Positions 34,369 to 46,189 of a stretch of DNA of 64,000 nt are shown piece by piece. The stretch is from positions 8,820,852 through 8,884,851 of the forward strand of contig NC_080042.1 of NCBI RefSeq assembly GCF_012489685.1, written 5' to 3'. Position numbers and translations under genes: made by a program. The notes below the pieces were generated by a model that saw nothing but the letters and a program-made list of their open reading frames with translations, had not been told where the DNA came from and made no database searches. Numbering within the stretch: the stretch's first letter is position 1; every line of letters starts with the position of its first letter. Source of the DNA: Lotus japonicus. Lineage: Eukaryota > Streptophyta > Magnoliopsida > Fabales > Fabaceae.

Positions 34369-36715
34369 TCACAAAGTATGCTTAATAGTATGAAGGAATT
34401 TCCAATAATCTAATAGCTTGTGATCGTTCTGACCTGCTGCAGGTGTCACTCGCTGCCATTTACCCGTACAGAATATAGCATATGCATCAGCTGCATACCT
34501 AATTGAAAGAGAATTCGTGGACAAAAAAAAAACAGAATTGCTTAAACAAATAATAAATAAGATTGAGATACCTAATTGAAAGAGAATTCGTGGACAAAAA
34601 AAAAACACAATTGCTTAAACAAATAATAAATAAGATTGAGTTCTCCAAAGTGACAAAAAGTTGGAGTTACACAATTGATTGAAATCAATAGTTGAAATTA
34701 TGGTCATACGCAAGCACATTATGAAATTATTTCATTCTCATATCAAGTTTGGACGAACTTCTCTTTTCTCATAATCAATTTTGAGACTCAGAAGCTACCT
34801 AGAAAAGCTTCTTTCCAGACTGAAGAATTTTCAAACATGCACTCAACTGTTAATGCTCTAGTTAATGAATAATGATTATGACTTCTCACTTTTCCAGACT
34901 CACTTTGCCATACCCAAATCCAGAAAAAGGTCAAATAAAAGGGTACAAGATAACATACTTGCCAATGCCGTGAAGATATGTCACATGTGTCCAATTCTCA
35001 TTCAAGTACTCCTCAGAAAACTTCTGTAACCTAGCTGTCTTCTGCTTGTAGTAAAGTATGTCATGTATTGTCTCTTCTATTTTATCTTTTGAAACTTGCG
35101 TACAAGTTGTTGCATTGGGGCATAAACTGAATAGGTTTGATATAGCCAATCTTACCTGCATTATCTCAACTGTAAATCAGTCCATGCAATTTAAACTTTT
35201 AAACATCTCTTTATGATTCATCTCAAATGAAAACCTCAAGAGCAAAGAAAGATGATTAACAAAAGCAGAAAAACGTTGGGCAATGAACGCTGGTTCTATT
35301 GGCACAATCTTCAATATAAGTGTATTAATTCCTATATTAAACATATGCAATAAAAAAATCTATGTTGTCATAATGATTGTAATGCATCAGAATATCAGAT
35401 AATGTATTCTTGTCCGGAATTATTCTCACCAAGCTATGCCTTGAAATTTTAAAATGCACAGCCAGAAGATTAAGGCAGTCATCACATCCTATAAAATTAT
35501 TTGCAAATGTTTTCATGTATGATGTCAAACCAAGTATCACAACAATATCAAGGAAATTAAGAGCAAAAACTAAATAGAGTCTTTAAACTCTAAACTCATC
35601 ATTTACATGAAATGGTCAAGGGAATTTCTTTTTGTAAAAGAACAGAACAAGTAGCAGGTTTATACTAGAAAATCTACAACAAATAAAGACAAAAAGTTTA
35701 TAGGAGTTCAAGAGAGCAGCATTATTTAAGCATTCATGTGCAGAATATAAGAGAGGAAGTGAAAAACATAGCTCTCACATGTCAAAATTATAGGCAAAGA
35801 AACAACACACCATTAAGATTTAAGTATTCCTCTTCAACACACTAGAAGGCTGCATAAACTGTACAATGAATCTTACTCCTTGTTTTTTACCAAAATATTA
35901 CATCAAAATCAATGAAAAGGTTATTTGCCACTTAGCATAAAGACCCAAAGAAAATAAAATATTAACACTCAGTTCCTTGTTTCTAAGATGACACCAGAAC
36001 ACTACTTTTAACAGAAAAATGAAATGAGTTTCATTGACACTCCCATTTAAGTGGATATAGAGTGAAGAGAAGAGAGAGAAAGTAAGAGATGTGATGAGTG
36101 AAATGAATGAATGAAAGAGAAGAGTGAAGTGTGAGTGTGAATGAATCAACGCACACATAATAAACAGTTCAGAGAAAGCCAAAATCAACATCAAAGGCAG
36201 CCTTCTAAAGCAGATCAACAGATGAATGACACTGCTCATTAATAACAGCTATGACTATCAAATTGAGAAACATACTCACTCCTCAAAAAAATAATCTGTC
36301 AAATGGAAAACATGCAACAAATATGAAGAACAATCCCAACCATAAAACATTAGGTTAGAATAGAGGGAAAAGTATAAATGACGTTACATACCTCATCAGT
36401 ATCAGTAGTATTGTTCAAAAGTATGCATATAGCCATCACCTTCCAAGGGTCCTGGAAATGTTCCTGTTGAATAAGACATATATCGGATTGTGGAGGCACC
36501 CATTTAATGTCAGAGGTTATTCTCTTGTATGCCTCATCCTTCTTCTCAGATACAGAGAGGATTTTGTTAACCTTATTAACCACATCAGGAAGTTTTTCTT
36601 CAGACCAAATAGGCTTTTTCCGTTTCAGCCTCTTTTTCTTGTTGTCAACTGCTTTCCTCTTGTATTTTCTGGGTCGAGGCTTGACATTTTTCTTCAGACC
36701 AAAATGCAAATTCAA
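34369..36715 (-). CDS. MBD4L: MBD4-like DNA glycosylase, copy B (possibly decaying)
   Basis: Exons at 36715-36392, 35155-34959 and 34498-34369 join in frame for about 216 residues. The order is a basic segment (KKKRLKRKK), the domain entry [18 protein letters not shown], the helix-hairpin-helix LHGIGK in exon 2, then [14 protein letters not shown] and [15 protein letters not shown]. Compared with copies A and C, four residues (AAGQ) are inserted right before the Asp that aligns with the MBD4 catalytic Asp, and the Gly after GIGKY is Ala. The frame has no in-frame ATG before the domain. The ATG homologous to copy A lies at 36687-36685 but is one base out of frame because of a single-base deletion. 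The module upstream (R2) is split by a MULE. Family membership is firm; activity is doubtful. Confidence 0.75.
35862..35863. other. Empty MITE insertion site (single TA)
   Basis: The intron sequence TGCATAAACTGTACAATGAA equals the two flanks of the MITE at 10111-10415 joined through one TA. It is the pre-insertion state. Confidence 0.92.
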
Positions 36716-36719
36716 TTAT

Positions 36720-36897
36720 TAGTTTCTCTGCTTTATTTTTTCATTTCTTTGCGTGTTACTAATAAAGCATGGGAGAGTATGAGACCAAAACGCAAGAAAC
36801 TCAATGACCACTATTTGCCGGATAAAATGAATATGGGAATATAACTAAGTATTTGATAATATATATTAGATTAAAATATGATGAAAACAGTTTCCAT
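36720..36897. other. Short gap between MBD4L-B and module R2
   Basis: The DNA is AT-rich and no feature was seen. A first exon or the intron linking the R2 leader to MBD4L-B exon 1 could lie here. Confidence 0.4.
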
Positions 36898-37396
36898 TTT
36901 CTATTTTGAGAATTAAGATGAGAATTTCAAATAAAGTGTAGTTCACTAAATAAGCATGAATGACAATTGCATGATGAAATAACCACCATAGGCAGTTGTT
37001 GGAGAGAAAAGGAGAATCGCAGTTTGAGTAACAGGGATCTTGTAGGTCAAAGACATCCCTATTACCCAAAGCAACCCCTATCCCTTAAATGCAGTTATAA
37101 GAACCATCCAGACAGAGCAAACAAGAAAGTAACATCAACAGCAAGTAAATCACTCACAATGGATGCTACACTACACTCACCTCGTAATAACAGAAAACCC
37201 TAAGCTTGAAGCTTGAAGCTTGAAGCGTATTGCAGTGTTCTGCAAAACCCAAGATTTTCACACAAAAAAAAAAGTGATTAAAACAGGGAATGGAGATTGG
37301 GAGGGAAAATGAGGGAGTAAGTGTTATGTTACCTGTGATTGTGATTGTGAGTGACTTGTATTCCAGCAGTGTTGTGAGTGGAGAGTGGAAGAAGGG
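36898..37396 (-). promoter_or_regulatory. Module R copy 2, left part (split by MULE)
   Basis: The segment is nearly identical to 12838-13314 and to 45517-45978. It holds the same leader-like exon blocks and splice signals on the minus strand, about 180 bp upstream of MBD4L-B. It ends at the 20-bp sequence AGTGGAGAGTGGAAGAAGGG (37377-37396), which is repeated at 39590-39609 after the MULE fragment. Confidence 0.65.
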
Positions 37397-37462
37397 GAGT
37401 TGGGTTTGGGCCCCCCATGGGGCTCCGCGCCCCACCTCTTTTTTTTTAACCCATAAATGCCC

Positions 37463-38016
37463 TACGGAACTTAAACTTCCGTATTCAATAAAATAGAATA
37501 CGGAAGTTAAAATTCCGTATTATAACTCTGACAGTCATCACCTTTTCCACCATTACTCCTCCCTCCACCAACCCCTCCACCATTACTCCTCCGTCACCAA
37601 CCCCTCACCAGCCCCCTTAACCCCCTCAATGCCTCCAGACCACCCTCTCTCTCACCCTCTCCTACCTCACTTTCATCCTCACTTCCATTCTTCCTACCAC
37701 CACCACCAACTCCTTCATTGGCAAGCTCTCCACCATTGGATGCAAAAAGATAGCATTTGAGGTAAGTGTTGTTAGTTGTTTGTTGTATGTTGTTAGTTTA
37801 AGTAGTTGAAGTTGTTAGATTAAGTAGTTAGATTAAGTAGATTAAGTAGTTAGAATGATGATTTTCTGAATTCTGAGATGTGTTAAAATACGGAATATAA
37901 AGTTTCGGAGTCTATACGAAAATTAATATACCGTATTCAATACGAATTATAAATTTCCGTATTCAATACGAATTATAAAGTTCCGTATGCAATATGGATA
38001 ATAAAGTTCCGTATTC
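37463..38016. repeat. CGGAA/TTCCG palindromes near the MULE 5' end
   Basis: Two hairpins lie at 37463-37483 (TACGGAA/TTCCGTA arms) and 37497-37521 (AATACGGAA/TTCCGTATT arms). Further versions recur at 37887-38016, in the 5'-UTR intron, with the pattern AATACGAATTATAAAgTTCCGTATTC. The related element at 63.7 kb has the same slots filled with an ATCGGTAAAT palindrome instead. Confidence 0.75.
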
Positions 38017-38026
38017 TCTTCCAGGG

Positions 38027-39589
38027 ATGACAGAATCATTTTTATTTCATGAATCCCAATTGATTGAAGTTGGATTGAACAATGCTCAACCTGAAGAGGT
38101 GCCACCACCAGCATTTGTACCCCCGTGTATAAGTATAGATGTCTCGCATTTATTTACAACTGATCAGGTATTCTTTGAACAGATTTTTGCATTGTTTTGA
38201 AAGTGTAATATATCAATTCTTATTATGTCTTGATCACCCTTGTTTATGCCTTGTTTGTGTGTTGGGTATGCATCATTGAACAGATTTTCCCTACCCGTGA
38301 TGATCTTATCAATTGGGTTCATGGAATTGCGATTGAAAATGGATATGTTGTGTTGATCACAAAGTCAGATAGCGGTGGGAATGGAAGCAGAAAAGCTTAT
38401 GTCATGTTGGGGTGCGAGAAGCATGGTAAGTATGTTCCCTACAGAGACCCTGACCTTGTTGAAGGAACGAGAACACAAAAGACAGAATGTCCTTTTAGAC
38501 TAAAAGGACGACCTATGAAAAATGGCATAGATAGAGATTGGCGGCTAAAGGTGATGGAAGGTACACACAACCATGAACCAGCTAGGTCACTACTTGGCCA
38601 CAATTTTGTTGGTCGTCTAAATTCCGAAGAGAAGGAGCAAGTGGAAAAAATGTCAAAGAGTTGGGTTCCACCGAGAAAGATGCTGTTGACTTTGAAGGAA
38701 AACAATCCTTTAAACTTGACTACCATATCTCAGATTTATGGTGCTTGCAAGAGGTTAAGAAAATCCCTCCGCGGGTCATTGACAGAAATGCAACACTTGT
38801 TGAAGAAGTTGGACGGTGACAAGTACGTCCACTTTGAAAGACATGAGCCTGGATCGGAAGTCATTAGGGATGTATTTTGGGCTCATCCAAATGCTATCAA
38901 ACTGTTCAACACATTTCCATATGTAGTGATTATGGATTGCACATACAAGACAAACAAATATAAAATTCCATTGCTTGAGATTGTTGGACTGACTTCCACA
39001 GATAAGACATACTCCATAGCCTTTTGCTACATTGTTAATGAGGGTACAGATGACTACGTTTGGGCACTGGAGTGTATGAAGTCTCTATTAGCTGATCAAG
39101 CCATGTTGCCTAAGGTGATTGTTACTGACAGGGATCTTGCCTTATTGAGTGCTGCTAAGCAAAGCCTTCCCAACACCAGCCATTTATTATGCTTGTGGCA
39201 CATCAACAAGTGTGTTTTGGCAAAGTGCAAACTCTATGTTGGTACAGATGATTTTGCTGAATTGGTTATGGGGAAGTGGGGAGAGGTGGTGGATGCTGCA
39301 ACAGTTGAAGAATTTGAAGTTCAATGGATGCAATTGTTTAATATGTGCAAGGACAAATACAGCAACTTTACCTCCTATTGTTCTACTACATGGTTGGTCC
39401 ACAAGGAAAAATTTGCCAAGGCATGGACAAATCATGTGATGCACTTTGGAACAACAACAAGTAACAGGTACAAAAATTATATGAGTTTAATTTATGCCTT
39501 GTTATATGTTTTTCATTTGATAGATTGTTTACATTGGAGAGTTAATAAGATATCTGTTTGTTGTTTGCAGGGCTGAGGGTGCACATGCC
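38027..39589 (+). pseudogene. MULE transposase (FAR1/FRS-like), 3' truncated
   Basis: A non-coding first exon probably ends at GAG/GTAAGTG near 37762, with acceptor TTCTCTTCCAG just before the ATG at 38027. Coding exon 1 (to about 38167, TDQ/GTATTC) joins exon 2 at about 38284 (IFPTRDDLINWVHGIAIENG). It contains a FAR1-type WRKY-GCM1 zinc-binding region (YVMLGCEKHGKY, TECPFRLKGR, TGTHNHEP-like EGTHNHEP). The MULE transposase core follows with VVIMDCTYKTNKYKIPL (first Asp), VIVTDRDLALLSA (second Asp) and LLCLWHINKCVL. Exon 2 ends HFGTTTSNR at about 39467, and exon 3 reads AEGAHA before the break at 39590. The SWIM zinc finger and C-terminus are missing. No in-frame stop precedes the truncation, so it decayed by truncation rather than point mutation. 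Confidence 0.85.
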
Positions 39590-39789
39590 AGTGGAGAGTG
39601 GAAGAAGGGATTATGGAGGGAAAAATGACTTCTTTACGCGGGCAACCTTTTATCTCATCTTACCTTCAGCAGAGCAGCAGGTAAAAGTGTTTTTTTATTT
39701 TATTATACTATTTCTTCTACTTTACTCCATTGTTAATTATATTAAGACCCGGCATTTTATTACAATATAACTCAAACACAATAACAATC

Positions 39790-39795
<6 letters not shown>
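39590..39795 (-). promoter_or_regulatory. Module R copy 2, right part
   Basis: This part resumes at AGTGGAGAGTGGAAGAAGGG and continues ATTATGGAGGGAAAAATGAC as in copies 1 and 3, up to the (AT)n tract. For minus-strand genes it is the distal promoter side. Confidence 0.7.
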
Positions 39796-39832
<37 letters not shown>

Positions 39833-39838
39833 TATAAA
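39796..39838. repeat. (AT)n microsatellite at the R2-S2 junction
   Basis: An AT-dinucleotide run separates R2 from S2. It is shorter in R3-S3 (46166-46195). In copy 1 it is where the Helitron and the palindromic MITE inserted. Confidence 0.9.
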
Positions 39839-42060
39839 TGCTTCATTCTAATTTCTAAGTGTTGAGTACTTGAGTACTCTAGAATAGAAGTTACTATGGT
39901 TCAATAGTTTCGATTCATAACCGTTCCAACTCGATATAACTTCATCTCTATCTTTCACTTGAAAAATATCATTAGTAAGTTTAGTGTTTTCTAAAATATA
40001 AAAATAGTAGTGGTGAAATTTCATTAAAATAATAAGAATAAAAATAATAATAAATTGGGTTAATGGTCAAATTAGTCCAATCATTTTTCAGACTAGGAAC
40101 TAAAATCAAACTCGTTTTATGGACTAATTTGACCATTAATCCTAATAAATATAGGCTCCGCTTGAAAGAGCTTATTTGAGTTTATCTGATAGCATAAACT
40201 CTTATGTCAGTGTTTGGGAGAGCTTATGCAAATAGCTTATGGTCTACATAAGCTGTTTTGAGCTAATTTTCATAAGCTACTCGTGATAGCTAATGAAAAA
40301 GAGCTTATGCTTATATATAGTTTATTTTCGATTTATTTCAATAAAAAATTTAAAATAGCTTATGAATAAGCGCTTAAGAATAAGTGCTATGACCATAAGC
40401 GTTTAATTAAGTTGTGTTTCCAAACGGGGCTTCAAAACTATATATAATCTATAAGCTATTAGCTACTTTAAATGGCTTGTTAAAAACACCATAAGCGTAT
40501 ATAATCTATAAGCTATAAGCTACTTTAAATGACTACCCGGGAAGGGTAGGAAGAGAGGGGAGCGGCGAAACTCTTGCGAGAGAGGTGGGGGTGGCAAAAT
40601 GATGATCTCCACGGTGCTGCGTTGCTCATCGTGCCCTAGAGGGGTACCTGCGATGTCACTCTGACGCTCAAGTCAGAATGTGAGTTAAGGGACTGAGAAA
40701 TTGGATAGATTAATGTGTACCTTAAGTTCTCCATGCCTTGGCTTTTTTAGAGTTTGGGATTGCGTGGTTCGAGACGGTCATGAGTGCCTAGTACATCATC
40801 AAGCTCCGTGTTTTTATCTTGGTTCCTAGCCCATAATTACTTGGTTGGCCGATCGAGGTTGTGAAACCCTATATTGGTCGGGTGAGAGAGCGTGATCAAC
40901 TCAGGGGGGTGATCAGTTGGAGTGTCTCCCATAACAATTTTCATATTACCAAAACTACTAAAAAGGCTTATCACTTCAATTTCTCGTCGGTCACTATATA
41001 TTTAGTTCAGCAATGCACAACTTTCAATTATAAGTCATTCGTTTTCTTAAATGATTCTCTATTTCGTAAATTCAATAGGATTGATTCATTAAAATGTATG
41101 TCTGCTCCAGATTCATTATATACGCCATATGACTAATAGAGAAATAAAACCATACAACATAATCAGCTAAGTAATTGCTCATTAACAAAACACTTCAATC
41201 CAAAGTTTGGTACAGTTCATATCCAAGGATGTTTCACAAGTTAGCCTCTACAAGGCTGTTAACCGAGCCAAAGAAATCAAAACAAGTCATAAGCAGTGTC
41301 CATAATAAAGTCAATGGGAAACTAATTTAACCAGTCAAAAAAAATAGTTTCCTGCATAGCCATCCCAAGGACACTGCTTCACATATCCATTGTCTTCCAA
41401 GATGATAATGTATGTACTAATAGAACACAGGTGACACCAGAACCGCAGCAAAAGAAAGCTGAACATTAAGTATCCATCTAAATTTAATCTGCTGGTTCTC
41501 TTAGTTGATTTCAATGATGATGGTGATTGGTTCCACTATGCTCTCTGACTATAGGATTAGATACCTGCAAGGGTGAACATACATGCATGAAAGAAATACA
41601 CACAAAACTCAGGGCTAAGAACATATACCTTCCTTCAAATAAGGTTTATAGCGAACAAAATTATTCCACACAAATCAGAGAATATCCGTTTACACACAAA
41701 TCAGAGACCATAATACTATAATATCTAGCTCACTTATTATTTATATTTTTGGGTAAATTTGCTTTTATTTCAAACATGTGGCAGTAGTGCAAATTAATCA
41801 AACTGTGAAATATATGAACCGTCCAATTTAAACAAAAGAGCATAAGAGAGTCAGGTTAAATCCCTCTATTCTATGACCGGCTTTGCGTAAGCACAACGGC
41901 ACACCATTGAAGTTTTTTTATTTTTAGTCTAGTCGTCAGGACTCTGGAGTATAGATATACCAAAGAGGTATGATTGATTCACACTCCCACGTCATTTTCA
42001 CCTTCATTTTTTACCTATCTCTCTTCTCTTTCAATCATATCAGTATCATCCATCACATTT
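39838..42060. repeat. Module S copy 2 (3' flank and last exon of gene U)
   Basis: The segment matches 30060-32550 with small indels, including one AGCTTAT-rich element instead of two. It continues directly into the rest of gene U, so this copy is the intact context. Confidence 0.85.
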
Positions 42061-45000
42061 TTACTTTCTCTCTTTTCTTCCTATCTCTCTCATCTCTCCA
42101 CTCTATTTCCACTTAAATGGAAGTGTGAATGAAACTTAATTCTATACGAAAATCTAAACCTTACCTGATGTGCCCTGTGCCTATCTCTGCTAATTATTCC
42201 TCTTCTCTATATTTTCTTTCCTTTTCTGGCCTCTCTAATAATTTCAAGCAAAATTTAACTCTCAAAGATGTCATGTAGTAAGATTTCATTTTAGTTGAAA
42301 ATAGAAAGAAACACGACCCTGCATAGCACAAAGACAAACTATATTTAATGGATAAGCTTATAGTAACTAATACCTGGCAACTCTTGATCCATAGGGATCA
42401 AAGTACCTGAGGCCAAATTGTCACATGGGATTGTCAGGGAGCATAACTTTTGATCAGTGGTGGCTGCATGCTCAATTTTCTGGATCATCACAAAATTTGT
42501 CATGCACAAAGGGTAGGTTAATATTTCTCCCATTGAGGTCTACAAATATTGAAAAGAAATCATGAGAATGAAATAAACATTCAGATTACTTTTAGAGAGA
42601 AAAGGTACATGGGGGATAAACAAGATCTACATAATTCATTCAACATTCCACATGAAAACAAAAGCAACTCCATGAGAAAATCAAAACAATGTATTATAAT
42701 CCATGCGACATTCATTAGTAAGTCATGAGTATTCATGATAGTAACTTCTGCACAAGATCTGATATAATTCAATATGTGAAAAAGTTCATGAGAGATCAAT
42801 TTTGCAAAGAAAAATTTAAGAAGTAATTTGACTGCTAATGGCACGCCCAAAAGGAGTAAAAAAATCATTATTAAAATTTGAATACTTTATTTTGAAAGCA
42901 CCTTCAAAGTTGAAGGTGTATTTTAACACCTTTGGCTGGATAACATTTATACCTACATTTGTGTTACAGTTGAATTATGAAAATATTGTGCAACAAGCTC
43001 AATTAGGAAGCACTAAATTCCCATTGAGAAGTCAAGAACATAATTAGTCTAGGTTGAACAAAAGCTAAATTACAATTTTAGGGAGAATCTGAAAAACACA
43101 AGAACACAAATTTGAAATCTATTCAAAAGAAAATGACAAGCAATAGAGAAGATTACTCTAATCATTAATCAATGAATATGCTTTTATTTATAAGATTGGC
43201 ACGTAAAAGAAAGGAAAAAGGCACATCCCATATCAACCCAACTCTGGATGCATGGAAAACAAAACGGATATCCACATGGGCACATGGCAAAATCCCCCTT
43301 GTTGCACTGAAATATGTGAAACATAATACATGATCCCTCATTTGAATTGGGTAAGCCAGTAAATCACCAACCTGATCACAATCTTTGGACTTTTCAGCAC
43401 TAGAACTTCTATCTATTGAAGTCTGTGGCACAAGTGGGGTATCTTCAACAAACAAAGTTGTAGATTTGATCAGCTCATTCTCATCTGAACCACCAGTGGT
43501 TGATCTTTTTTTATTAAATATGCCAGCATCAGGTCCAGAACTATTATTATCAGGAAGATAGTCAATAGTGACACCACCAGAAAGGCAAGAGAGAGCACCA
43601 TCTTTGGTGTTCAGGGTATCCGTTCTGCAAAGAAGGATCTGGGCTTTAATCTTAATTTTAAGGATCCAACCACCAATTTATCAACATCATATTTCACAAA
43701 CCTTCTTTTTTTGCAAGATTTCCCAGCCGCAATAGTAACTCCACTATCATTGCAAATAGTTCTTTTTCCTTTCCCTGGTCTCTCCAGATGCTTGAAAATG
43801 AAAAATGGCAGACAAAATAAGACTAACAGGCATTCCAAAAGAACAACTTATATCATTATTCATTTGCCTGGTCTATCACTGTCAAGCATAGTGCATCGAG
43901 AAGACTTTAAGTCCCCAATATGGATAGGTTAAAAGAAAATTATCTCTTTGTCTATGTATGGAACCTATATTTAAACATGACACTATTTTTAAAAGCACAG
44001 CTTACACAAGTACTTTAAATGGCAGACAAAAGAGCTCTCTCAGATAAACAGCTAGTTTTTATTGTTCAATATGTGGCATTAACTTCTTAAAAGTAATATC
44101 TTTGTCCATAATTATGGCATAAATAGGACGCATCCTTTCCTTTAATTGATCACTTGACAGGGACAGACACTAAATTGTGAAGTATTTGTGAGAAAAGCAG
44201 TCATGCGGACAGCAAAGTAGACCAACCTACTTTGCAGACAAGTGACTAAAATTGGCAACAAAATTAAAAACAAACCTTTGATGCCAAAACAGCAACAAAA
44301 AAAGTCAGTCTATGAAACTATGACAAATTGACAATGAATAAAATGGATAGAAGGGGGGAAATTTCCTCTCCCTCCGCTATTGAACCATTAGAGGTTACTA
44401 CCGAGACTTACTTTGGTAGAACTGGATCACGGTTACCAAGATAAAAACAAAAACTGATATGAAAATGAAGAATAAAGAAAAAGATAAACTCCCACCCGAG
44501 CTTTCAACTCTTTGATTTGTGCCCGTCTTCTTTTCATTTTGCTCCTCCGTTTTCTGTTTGAACTTGGCACAGATATTGGCAGATCATCCTCTCGGACATC
44601 GCAAACATCCTTAATGCTTGTAACGGACCCATCGACTTCACATTGAATATGTAAACTTGGGAGAACTTCACGATTTACAAAGTCACGTTCCTCTGCCTCC
44701 GGAATGGAACCATGCACTGGAATCCCATCTTCATTATTGCCAACTAATTTAACACTTGCCTTCAAATTTTTAACAGCTCCTCTATCAGTCTGTTCTGAAA
44801 CACACGGGCTAACATTATGAATTCCTTGACCCTCACCCTGCTTGTTCTCCAACTGAAGCAACTGCAAATTATCAAGGCTAGCCACCTGGTTAGGAGAAGC
44901 ATGAGGAACCAATTGGTCACTCTTTGCACCCTCCCCCAATGCGGAAGCCTCAACACTAAGGAACCAGCTCTTCTTGGAACCATTAAAGGCAACTCTCACA

Positions 45001-45407
45001 CACATGGAATCAACTAGTTGATAAAAGCACCCCTTGCGCTTAACCTAACAAAACGATTTCAAACAAAACAACACAGTCAACAACAAACATGATGGCTGGC
45101 TTCAAAAACAGCAGAGATAGTAGTATATATACGGTACCTTAATCGCATGAATATTTATGGGCCCAAATTTGGGAAACTGTGAAGGGTGTTCTGACTTGAT
45201 TCTCTCTACATATAAAATGTATGCAAATCATGAATAATGAAAGGAAAAGTATGAACTATAAACCAAATGAAAGGGAAAGGGAGAAGAACAAAGATTACTT
45301 TTGAGGTCCCAGACGGTGTCGTGGACAGAAACGTCGGTTGCAAAGTGCGTATCGAGGTTGGTGTCGATGAAGACGCCTTTGGTGTTATCAGAACTCAGCG
45401 ACGCCAT
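41511..45407 (-). CDS. Gene U: uncharacterised plant multi-exon gene
   Basis: I do not recognise the family with confidence. Exon 1 (45407-45300) opens MASLSSDNTKGVFIDTNLDT and ends VWDLK. Exon 2 (45203-45138) reads RIKSEHPSQFPKF to HAIK. Exon 3 (45044-44496) reads VKRKGCFYQLVDSMCV, SKKSWFLSVEAS, a long acidic/polar linker, then KRRSKMKRRRAQIKELKARV, a basic nuclear-signal-like patch. The N-terminal pattern (TNLDTHFATDVSVHDTVWDLK) resembles a ubiquitin-like beta-hairpin-helix start; this is a guess. Exon 4 starts at 43790 (HLERPGKGKRTICND, GKSCKKRRF). Further exons lie around 43636-43370 (GDLLAYPIQM) and 42536-42415. The last exon is 41564-41511, ending VREHSGTNHHHH. Exons between 44496 and 41564 are tentative. 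A nuclear role is inferred from the basic patches only. Module R3 lies about 100 bp upstream. Confidence 0.55.
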
Positions 45408-45511
45408 TTCACTGACGGGCTCCAAGTTCAGACTAGAGTTTTGAAGATGTGTGTGTTGAATAGGAACTAGCCGGGAATGCAGCAAAAAAAAGTTATTAAA
45501 ATGGGGGAGTA

Positions 45512-46165
45512 AGTGTAAAGTGTAGTTCATTAAATAAGCATGAATGACAATTGCATGATGAAATAACCACCATAGGCAGTTGTTGGAGAGAAAAGGAGAA
45601 TCGCAGTTTGAGTAACAGGGATCTTGTAGGTCAAAGACATCCCTATTACCCAAAGCAACCCCTATCCCTTAAATGCAGTTATAAGAACCATCCAGACAGA
45701 GCAAACAAGAAAGTAACATCAACAGCAAGTAAATCACTCACAATGGATGCTACACTACACTCACCTCGTAATAACAGAAAACCCTAAGCTTGAAGCTTGA
45801 AGCTTGAAGCGTATTGCAGTGTTCTGCAAAACCCAAGATTTTCACACAAAAAAAAAAGTGATTAAAACAGGGAATGGAGATTGGGAGGGAAAATGAGGGA
45901 GTAAGTGTTATGTTACCTGTGATTGTGATTGTGAGTGACTTGTATTCCAGCAGTGTTGTGAGTGGAGAGTGGAAGAAGGGATTATGGAGGGAAAAATGAC
46001 TTCTTTACGCGGGCAACCTTTTATCTCATCTTACCTTCAGCAGAGCAGCAGGTAAAAGTGTTTTTTTATTTTATTATACTATTTCTTCTACTTTACTCCA
46101 TTGTTAATTATATTAAGACCCGGCATTTTATTACAATATAACTCAAACACAATAACAATCTTTCA
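45512..46165 (-). promoter_or_regulatory. Module R copy 3, upstream of gene U
   Basis: This copy is uninterrupted and nearly identical to copies 1 and 2, and lies about 105 bp 5' of the gene U ATG. It keeps the leader-like splice signals on the minus strand. The AAGCTTG repeat has the same length as in copy 2 and is one unit longer than in copy 1. It is the reference for the MULE and Helitron insertions in the other copies. Confidence 0.65.
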
Positions 46166-46189
46166 TATATATATATATATAAATATATA

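Larger units (their letters stand above)
37397..39589 (+). mobile_element. 3'-truncated Mutator-like element (MULE) inserted in module R2
   Basis: The 5' end (GAGTTGGGTTTGGGCCCCCC and the C-rich stretch to 37437) resembles the element starting at about 63645. The transposase gene is complete through its catalytic core but stops abruptly at the codons for GAHA. No 3' terminus or second TIR is seen. A 20-bp direct duplication flanks the insert, longer than the usual 8-11 bp for MULEs. Copies 1 and 3 of module R are uninterrupted here and serve as empty sites. Confidence 0.82.
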
